Shown here: in pieces, positions 6,345 through 11,471 of the stretch
How positions within the stretch are numbered: the stretch's first letter is position 1
How the letters are laid out: every line of letters starts with the position of its first letter
Assembly (NCBI GenBank): GCA_049700315.1
Contig: JBNAVN010000061.1
Location: 1 to 12,701, forward strand
Direction: 5' to 3'
Origin: JAOAFX01 sp049700315
Lineage (GTDB): Bacteria > Hydrothermota > Tepidihabitantia > SM23-42 > JAOAFX01
DNA: 12,701 bases
Program-made: the position numbers and the translations under genes
Notes under the pieces: generated by a model
Database searches by the model: none
Told to the model about the DNA's origin: nothing
Seen by the model: only the letters and a program-made list of their open reading frames with translations

Positions 6345-6763
6345 CTTTTCAATAGATACTGACTAACATATTTTACAAATTGATTGAAGTCATCTAATTT
6401 TTCAGTTAGAAATTTGTAAACAAGGTCTAAATCAATTCTTATATAATTGTGAACAAGAATATTCCTAAAACCTGTAATTGGACCAAATTTATAAGCAAAT
6501 TCATCCGGTATAATTCCTTTTTCACCAAGGATATCAATTACATCACGGGCATCTTCAGGTTTTCTCAAGTTTAGATTGGAAATTAAAATTTCACCAACAT
6601 CAATCACACATTCAACCGCAAGCTGCAGATATCGCTCAACTGCACCACGAAAGATCTTATCGGCTTTCAATTTTTCTAATGGTTCCTTACTACATTCTTT
6701 CAATATCATTAGGTACTCGTTAAGTATCTCAAGGCGTGTAAATATCCGTTCTTTATCAATCAA
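6317..6763 (-). CDS. hepT: HepT-like HEPN-domain RNase toxin (DUF86)
   Basis: This 148-residue all-alpha protein of the HEPN/DUF86 family is the expected toxin of a MntA-HepT type system, in which the HEPN RNase cuts RNA until it is modified by its partner. The R-x4-H-x-Y motif is intact as RNILVHNY (R100, H105, Y107). The tyrosine is the residue known to be AMPylated in characterised pairs. It starts with TTG at 6761-6763, supported by GGGGAG a few bases upstream inside mntA and by the 8-bp overlap with mntA, implying translational coupling. The C-terminal KIHQGDAP and the stop are encoded by a MITE-like repeat, so the tail is probably acquired and not part of the fold. Catalytic residues look complete. 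Confidence 0.88.
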   Translation of the reverse strand: MIDKERIFTRLEILNEYLMILKECSKEPLEKLKADKIFRGAVERYLQLAVECVIDVGEILISNLNLRKPEDARDVIDILGEKGIIPDEFAYKFGPITGFRNILVHNYIRIDLDLVYKFLTEKLDDFNQFVKYVSQYLLKSKIHQGDAP

Positions 6764-7166
6764 CTAATTCTCCCCGAGCAAAGTTTTCTAACACCTCATT
6801 CGTATGTCTTTCATAATAATATTTGTGGTCTAAATATAAAGATAAAATTCTTGTTTCAAAACGACTCCTTGATAAATCATCCTGACAATAAATGATCTGC
6901 CCTTCTTTTATTATTCTAAACTTCAAAGACAGAGGGATACCCTTAGAGTTCATAATGACAATATCAACCGGATTTTTTAAATATCTCAACAACTCCTTTA
7001 GCAGAGCCAACCTTATATTGAGTATCTCAATATCACTTATGCCTTCCTGCAAAATGATCCCAAAATCATAATCACTATTATCAATTTGTTGGTTTTTAGC
7101 GTGTGAGCCAAAAAGATAAACACATACAACCGGATATCTACCAAATATATTATGCAGATGTTTCAT
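6756..7166 (-). CDS. mntA: MntA-like minimal nucleotidyltransferase antitoxin
   Basis: This 136-residue protein is the probable antitoxin that AMPylates HepT on its R-x4-H-x-Y tyrosine. The nucleotidyltransferase signature G-S-x10-D-x-D is present: G20-S21 in LFGSHAKNQQ and D32-Y-D34 in NSDYDFG. The third carboxylate is likely D68 in PVDIVIMNSKG. It is somewhat typical in length for stand-alone MNT proteins and precedes hepT with an 8-bp overlap, the usual antitoxin-first order. The ATG at 7166 lies 6 nt after a TATACT -10 box, so its mRNA is expected to be leaderless. The pair may act in defence or plasmid-like maintenance; that role is known for the family, not shown here. Confidence 0.9.
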   Translation of the reverse strand: MKHLHNIFGRYPVVCVYLFGSHAKNQQIDNSDYDFGIILQEGISDIEILNIRLALLKELLRYLKNPVDIVIMNSKGIPLSLKFRIIKEGQIIYCQDDLSRSRFETRILSLYLDHKYYYERHTNEVLENFARGELVD

Positions 7167-7172
7167 ATTTTT

Positions 7173-7200
7173 AGTATAATTAAAAACATTTAATTGTCAA
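7173..7200 (-). promoter_or_regulatory. Promoter of mntA-hepT, leaderless
   Basis: On the minus strand TTGACA (7195-7200), a 16-nt spacer and TATACT (7173-7178). The ATG begins at the seventh base after the -10 box, the normal distance for a transcription start, so the first transcribed base should be the A of ATG or very near it. No Shine-Dalgarno is present. Confidence 0.7.
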
Positions 7201-7232
7201 GGATTGATTCTAAATGGAAAGATGGATATGAA

Positions 7233-7536
7233 TCAGAAAAGTTCTTTTATGAGTTCTGCGACCTGTTCAAGAAATATCTGGTCTTCCTTTGTAAATGGTG
7301 AAATCTTATGGGAATCAAGGAATTTTCGTATGCTCTGTAGGCTCGCCCACATAAGGACCTAAATTTAATTCTTTTTTCTCATTATCCGCAATATAGAATC
7401 CAACCCAGTTGTAGTATGAAATATTATCTCTCAGCAATTCACAAATTTTTAATAACTTTTCTTTTGAATCAAGATTCCCTTTGATGCTCTCTTTTATCTT
7501 TTCAAGCAAAGAATTAAAGATTCCTTTTTTATCCAT
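7233..7536 (-). pseudogene. GAF-domain protein (fRMsr-like) with its middle deleted
   Basis: The reading frame starting at 7536 gives 73 residues: KEKLLKICELLRDNISYYNW, then VGFYIADNEKKELNLGPYVG and a stop after EHTKIP. These match the N-terminal half of small GAF proteins of the free methionine-R-sulfoxide reductase type (about 150-165 residues). In a different frame, directly after the stop, the DNA reads LDSHKISPFTKEDQIFLEQV and AELIKELF, then stops at 7233-7235. That is the C-terminal end of the same family. Around 65 central residues, which include the redox cysteines in true fRMsr, are missing and the join is out of frame. It is the last gene of the redox operon; its ATG shares one base with the upstream TAA (TAATG). 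Probably non-functional. Confidence 0.75.
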
Positions 7537-9107
7537 TATGGTCTATATCTTAATGGACAGACAAGGCAGCGTCTTGCCTCATTCTTTAAATCTTCACCTG
7601 AAGGAATGTCTTCCACAAGTTTAAAATCTTTTATCCGCTCTGAAACATTCCTGTGTGGAATCTTTATCCTCGGCATATCAACAATCTTCCAGAATTCTGG
7701 TTCAGCAGGATATATCCCATTTGCCAGACTGAATAATCTGGCACTTAAATATTTATCAATCATACGGGCAATCTTTATCCCATCACCAACTGCATGTGCC
7801 AGTGTCTGTGGACCCCTTACTGCATCTCCACCAGCAAAGACCTTTGAATTACCTGCCCTGCCATTCTTCACCACTATTCTGCATCTTTCATCTATTTGAA
7901 TATAGTCTCTCAAAAAATCAGTTGAAGGAATCTGCCCGATTGCGGAGACAACCTTATCAACCTCAATCTCAAATTCAGAACCAGATATCATCTCAACCCT
8001 GCCTTTTCTTCCTTCTGGTGCACGGGTCTTTACCATTATAACTTTGTTTCCGTTTATACGAACCGGGGTTGTGTATGGATATATCTTTATCCCTTCTTCT
8101 TCAGCCTCAATCTTATTCTCTTTTTCTGCAGGCATATCTTCTATACCACGCCGATAATAGATTGCCACATCATTCCCACACCTCAACAAACTCCTTGCGA
8201 CATCAAATGCAGTATTACCACCACCAATCACTGCAACCTTGCCCAACTTGATACACTCTCCCTGTTTTATCCGATACAGAATATCAAGCCCACCGAGTGC
8301 TGATTCTTCACCTTCAATATTCAATTTCTCTGATTTACCTGCACCAGTTGAAATAAATATTGCATTATAATCAGTTATCAATTCAGCAAAGCCAATATCC
8401 TTACCAATCTCAACATCATTTTTTATTTCAAACCCGGCCTTCTTGAGCAATTCTATTTCTTCTTCAACTATTGAACGGGGTAAGCGGAATTCAGGTATAT
8501 ATGCACTCAAAACACCGCCGGAAAATTTTTCTTTCTCAAATACCGTAACCTGATAACCAATCTTTCCAAGTTCATATGCAGCAGTGAGTCCACAAGGACC
8601 TGCACCAATGATTGCTACTTTTTCTTTTCGTTTATTTATCGGTGCTGATGGCTCTTCAGTCTCTACCCCATGCTTTAGATAACCGATTGCCACAGGTTCA
8701 TCAATACCCCTTCTTGTGCAATTATCTTCACAGGGTGCTGGGCATATCATTCCGAGTATTCTGAAGAATGGAATGAATGGGTATTTAACCTGGTTCTTTA
8801 CAATGAGATTGATATAATACCAGGGTGCAATTCCTGCAGGACAATTCTTTTCACAGGGTGGTGCAAAATAGGTCTCGCCACGATATGCATCATAGATATT
8901 TAATAACCAGAATACACTCCAGGCACCGAGTAAAAACCAGAAACCCACATTCAGTTTAATCCACAAAATCTTTGTTACAATGATTGTGCCATAAAAGACA
9001 ATTATGAACCATAAACCGGTCAGTATTCTATTTGAATAGATCTGACCACCACCAACGATAAATATTGATATGATTGCTGAGATCAATCTTTTATTATTTC
9101 GTGCCAT
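7536..9107 (-). CDS. Membrane-anchored GltD-like FAD/NAD(P) oxidoreductase
   Basis: This 523-residue protein probably moves electrons between NAD(P)H and iron-sulfur partners. Residues 8-75 form about three membrane segments (including FIVGGGQIYSNRILTGLWF). They are followed by a glutamate-synthase-small-subunit type Fe-S region: CEKNCPAG (C85, C89) and CPAPCEDNC (C122, C126, C130). Then come the FAD motif GAGPCG (168-173), the NAD(P) motif GGGNTA (295-300), IGQIPSTDFL and the flavin-closing FAGGDAVRGPQTLAHA (425-440). The C-terminus ends with CLVCPLR. GltD/NfnB-type proteins normally lack the N-terminal membrane part, so the fusion is notable. It overlaps the upstream polyferredoxin gene by 14 bp. 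The physiological acceptor is unknown; a role in glutamate synthesis is unlikely without a large subunit nearby. Confidence 0.9.
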   Translation of the reverse strand: MARNNKRLISAIISIFIVGGGQIYSNRILTGLWFIIVFYGTIIVTKILWIKLNVGFWFLLGAWSVFWLLNIYDAYRGETYFAPPCEKNCPAGIAPWYYINLIVKNQVKYPFIPFFRILGMICPAPCEDNCTRRGIDEPVAIGYLKHGVETEEPSAPINKRKEKVAIIGAGPCGLTAAYELGKIGYQVTVFEKEKFSGGVLSAYIPEFRLPRSIVEEEIELLKKAGFEIKNDVEIGKDIGFAELITDYNAIFISTGAGKSEKLNIEGEESALGGLDILYRIKQGECIKLGKVAVIGGGNTAFDVARSLLRCGNDVAIYYRRGIEDMPAEKENKIEAEEEGIKIYPYTTPVRINGNKVIMVKTRAPEGRKGRVEMISGSEFEIEVDKVVSAIGQIPSTDFLRDYIQIDERCRIVVKNGRAGNSKVFAGGDAVRGPQTLAHAVGDGIKIARMIDKYLSARLFSLANGIYPAEPEFWKIVDMPRIKIPHRNVSERIKDFKLVEDIPSGEDLKNEARRCLVCPLRYRP

Positions 9108-9888
9108 AACTTATCGCCTTTGTTGGACATTTTTTTACACAATCAAGACACCTGATACAATCAATGTCTTCAGGCTTTTGATGTATTGGAACATTCATCG
9201 GACATACCGCCTTACAGGAATCACAATCAATGCATTTATCTTTGTTGATCTGTAAACGGAACAGGCTGAATCTATTGAATATTGAATAGATTGCACCGAC
9301 CGGGCAGAATGTTCTACAAAAAAATCTCTTTATGAAAATGGAGAATTGTATTATCAAAACAAGTATTGCCATTTTGATCAAAAATAACCAGCCGACGAGT
9401 GCCCTTATATCACCGGTCCTGTCTGCAAGCACGAGTGGTATACCTGCCTCAATTATACCTGCAGGACAGAGCTTGCAGAACCAGGGTTCTCCACTTATCC
9501 AGGCAATTATCCCTGCAACAATGACAAGGACTCCATATTTTATATAAGAAAAGAATTTTGGCAGGCCCATTTTGAATGTCTTCAGTTTATAAAGCAAATC
9601 CTGGAATAAGCCAAATGGACATAGCCAGCCACATGCCATCCTGCCGACGAGTGTGCCGATTGCACCAAAGAATCCAGCAATATAAAACGGTATCAAGTGG
9701 AGATTGAAAAAATGTTGTAGTGCACCGATTGGACAGGAAAAGAGGGATAAAGGACAACCCCAGCAATTTAATATTGGAACACAACCCTGTTTTAATGGTC
9801 CCTGATATATTCCACCCTGCCATATTGCAGGATAATTACCCAGGGTGATTGCTGAGGCAATGAATTGAACTATTCTCTTCAACTTCAT
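9094..9888 (-). CDS. NapH/CcoG-like membrane polyferredoxin
   Basis: This 264-residue integral membrane iron-sulfur protein is expected to pass electrons across or along the cytoplasmic membrane. It contains the family CxxxCP motifs CGWLCPFG (C86, C90) and CRTFCPVGA (C191, C195), extra cysteine pairs CVPILNCWGC (36-45) and CKLCPAG (138-144), and a C-terminal double 4Fe-4S ferredoxin domain CIDCDSCKAVCP (219-230) and CIRCLDCVKKCP (244-255). Hydrophobic helices lie near 65-83, 117-131 and 163-186. I chose the ATG at 9888 because its ATGA overlaps the stop of the 46-residue gene upstream. A GTG at 9915 would add nine residues but lies inside that gene. Such proteins commonly pair with flavin dehydrogenases, here encoded directly downstream with a 14-bp overlap. 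Confidence 0.92.
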   Translation of the reverse strand: MKLKRIVQFIASAITLGNYPAIWQGGIYQGPLKQGCVPILNCWGCPLSLFSCPIGALQHFFNLHLIPFYIAGFFGAIGTLVGRMACGWLCPFGLFQDLLYKLKTFKMGLPKFFSYIKYGVLVIVAGIIAWISGEPWFCKLCPAGIIEAGIPLVLADRTGDIRALVGWLFLIKMAILVLIIQFSIFIKRFFCRTFCPVGAIYSIFNRFSLFRLQINKDKCIDCDSCKAVCPMNVPIHQKPEDIDCIRCLDCVKKCPTKAISYGTK

Positions 9889-10025
9889 TGTTGTAATCCC
9901 ATACAGGATAGACACATCACTGAACCAACACTCTCAGTCTCAGTAAAATCGCCAATTTTACCACCATAAATGATACCGGCAATAAAAAGAATAACCAAAA
10001 AAATGATCAAAATAAATCGCCTCAT
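9885..10025 (-). CDS. 46-residue membrane peptide with C-terminal CxxC
   Basis: A short gene with a perfect Shine-Dalgarno (AAGGAGGT at 10029-10036, 3 nt before the ATG). The peptide begins MRRFILIIFLVILFIAGIIY, one membrane helix, followed by a short polar stretch and the ending MCLSCMGLQQ with a CxxC pair. Its TGA overlaps the ATG of the polyferredoxin gene (ATGA), so the two are translationally coupled. From memory it resembles the small CD1871A-type CXXC proteins that accompany 4Fe-4S membrane proteins; I could not verify this. The CxxC could be a redox-active disulfide or a metal ligand at the membrane surface. Length, start signal and coupling make it a convincing real gene despite its size. 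Confidence 0.85.
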   Translation of the reverse strand: MRRFILIIFLVILFIAGIIYGGKIGDFTETESVGSVMCLSCMGLQQ

Positions 10026-10066
10026 ATTACCTCCTTAAAATTTCTGAAATCAATGAATATGCAATA

Positions 10067-10094
10067 AATATACTCAAAATACGCCTTAAGTCAA
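10067..10094 (-). promoter_or_regulatory. Promoter of the redox operon
   Basis: On the minus strand TTGACT (10089-10094), a 16-nt spacer and TATATT (10067-10072). Transcription should start near 10060, leaving a leader of about 35 nt that carries the consensus ribosome-binding site at 10029-10036. In contrast to the leaderless genes of this window, this operon has a normal leader. Confidence 0.6.
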
Positions 10095-10599
10095 GAAATG
10101 AGTCTTTGCAAATTTTCTATGCTGTGGTTGCCCAATTCATTGGGCGTAAAAAAGATAAATCCGCCGTATATGCAGTATCGTTCTGACGAGGAAGTCGGAA
10201 CTCGCAGTATCACCCGCCACTCCGCCATACATAGTGGCGGAGTATGGCGGATTCGCAAATAAACGAAAAAAAGAGAAATCAAAACGGCATTGCGGATTGC
10301 GAAGTGAATCAGAATGTAGCGTCCAGTTTCAACTGGACGGAAGAAAAATAATCGTCGCCGATACTCCGATTCTCCGAGGCTCCGTTCCTCTAATGACAAG
10401 CGGGTAGCGAAACCGTATAACGATAGACGATAATTAAAAAAGGGTTAAAAAGGGAAAATAGGGGTGAAAAGGGGTGAAAAAGAGAGGAATTTTCAGAAGG
10501 CAGAATGAGGCAATTCAGGGCAATTCGGGGCAAAGAGGGAAAGAAGGCGAGAAGGCAATGTAGGGCAAGGCTTCAGCCTTGCGCGAAGAAACTCCAGCA
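10095..10599. repeat. Hairpin-rich intergenic region, no gene seen
   Basis: About 500 bp carrying successive perfect inverted repeats: GCCCAATTCATTGGGC (10130-10145), an interleaved pair at 10214-10251, CGTCCAGTT-TC-AACTGGACG (10320-10339) and GCAAGGCTTCAGCCTTGC (10565-10582). From about 10438 to 10570 the plus strand is strongly purine-rich, with short direct repeats (AGGGGTGAAA twice, GGCAATTC twice). The 22 nt at 10407-10428 match 4510-4531 (inverted) at 19 positions. Minus-strand reading frames exist (10091-10399, 10515-10703) but consist of these repeats and have no ribosome-binding site or protein-like composition. No RNA family is recognised. Confidence 0.6.
10214..10251. repeat. Interleaved inverted repeats (A-B-A'-B')
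   Basis: Arm A CCGCCACT (10214-10221) pairs with AGTGGCGG (10233-10240). Arm B TCCGCCATAC (10221-10230) pairs with GTATGGCGGA (10242-10251). Because the arms alternate, the RNA could form either stem alone or an H-type pseudoknot-like fold. A and B are themselves similar, so it may simply be a duplicated palindrome. Confidence 0.55.
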
Positions 10600-10643
10600 A
10601 ATGCAAGCCGGGCTTGCATTTCTGCGCTGTGCATTTTGGGTAT
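10600..10643 (+). repeat. Hairpin plus GTGCATTTTGGGTAT unit, copy 2
   Basis: A 21-nt hairpin AATGCAAGCC-G-GGCTTGCATT (10600-10620), an 8-nt gap and GTGCATTTTGGGTAT (10629-10643) match the unit at 5158-5201 in layout and spacing. Its last base is the first T of a TTGACA -35 box, so the unit abuts a promoter. The 3' half also occurs, with one T fewer, at the promoter at 1234-1261. Confidence 0.65.
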
Positions 10644-10669
10644 TGACAAAAAAATAAACCGAATATAAT
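10643..10669 (+). promoter_or_regulatory. Predicted promoter of the 10886 operon
   Basis: TTGACA (10643-10648), a 15-nt spacer and TATAAT (10664-10669). Transcription should begin near 10676, about 210 nt before the ATG at 10886. Both boxes are perfect; the spacer is 1-2 nt shorter than ideal. Confidence 0.6.
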
Positions 10670-10716
10670 AGTATGCTTGGAAAGGGTGATTATGGGTAAT
10701 CAAGGGATGGAGTATC

Positions 10717-10851
10717 GTCCGCCAAACGGATCGGCGGACTTGCAGGAGCGCTTCGCTTGCAAATTCGTCTCGTCATCCGCACCAATCTGCGGACTTTGCG
10801 AAGCAAAGTTGGGATTTGTTTCGGATTTCGTCCGCCAAGTTGCGTGGCGGA
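10717..10851 (+). repeat. Five tandem hairpins in the 5' leader of the 10886 operon
   Basis: The predicted leader contains five hairpins in a row: GTCCGCC/GGCGGAC (10717-10739), TTGCA..AGCG/CGCT..TGCAA (10740-10762), TCCGCA/TGCGGA (10776-10793), CTTTGC-GAA-GCAAAG (10794-10808) and TCCGCCA/TGGCGGA (10831-10851). Several share the TCCGC core. They may be a structured RNA leader or a pile-up of dispersed palindromic repeats. An open frame across them (ATG at 10692) runs into the next gene but does not look like a protein. Confidence 0.55.
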
Positions 10852-10885
10852 TTCGGGTTTCGGATTTTAAAAACAAGGGGGTAAG

Positions 10886-11458
10886 ATGGGGAAGATTTTA
10901 AATTTCAAATGGGGAAATTTCCCAAAATCTGTCCATTTGTTTATTGCTTTTCATTTAATAGTTGTGATTCTTGAATCCAATTTCGTTGAGGCGGCAGAAA
11001 AATACAATGCAAAGTCTTGGAGTTATGTAAGTATATTTGAATCTACCATTGGAATGCCGTATTATTTAAACTTGAGTGTTGGGAAAATTGCTATCGGGTC
11101 TATCTTCCCATATGATAAATTAGGCATGGGTATAGCACTCGTAGAGGCTCTTGTTTTACGAGATTGGCCCCCGGAAATAGAACCCAAATACTTTCCTCTT
11201 TCAATATATTATCTTCCGTATACAAAATGGAACAAACATGGTTTAGCCCTACCTGCGATTTATGGAATTATTACTGCAAATTATTGGCCGATTGATTTTC
11301 GTTGTTTAACATTCCGCGCAGGCATCACTTGGTTTTGTGCAGGTTTTGAGTGTGGGGGAGTTCATTTTTTTAGCAATTCTACTTGGCAATTTTATGCAGG
11401 TATTAACCTTTCGTTCGGTGGTTGGTTGGGAACCAATATCAAGAAGCAAAATCAGTAA
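10886..11458 (+). CDS. Exported hypothetical protein
   Basis: I do not recognise a family. The 190-residue product has a hydrophobic stretch at 17-29 and a likely signal-peptide cleavage after VEA (34-36), so it should be exported to the periplasm or outer membrane. The remainder is rich in aromatic residues and glycine with short alternating stretches (for example SWSYVSIFES, GIALVEALVL, GWLGTNIKK), which could form beta strands of a small barrel or sandwich. Three cysteines lie close together (CLTFRAGITWFCAGFEC). The ATG is preceded by AAGGGGGT, a good Shine-Dalgarno. It is followed after 13 nt by the phosphoesterase gene, so the two probably form an operon driven from 10643. Confidence 0.75.
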   Translation: MGKILNFKWGNFPKSVHLFIAFHLIVVILESNFVEAAEKYNAKSWSYVSIFESTIGMPYYLNLSVGKIAIGSIFPYDKLGMGIALVEALVLRDWPPEIEPKYFPLSIYYLPYTKWNKHGLALPAIYGIITANYWPIDFRCLTFRAGITWFCAGFECGGVHFFSNSTWQFYAGINLSFGGWLGTNIKKQNQ

Positions 11459-11471
11459 ATGGAGGTGAAAA

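Noticed and set aside
10091..10399. 102-residue minus-strand frame
   Set aside because: It lies over interleaved palindromes and the -35 box of the redox operon, lacks a ribosome-binding site and has no protein-like pattern.
10515..10703. 62-residue minus-strand frame
   Set aside because: It covers the purine-rich tract, two perfect hairpins and a promoter; no sign of coding.
10677..10901. Open frame crossing the five-hairpin leader (TTG at 10677 or ATG at 10692)
   Set aside because: Its sequence consists of palindromic repeats and it overlaps the well-supported start at 10886; a leader peptide cannot be excluded but is not supported.
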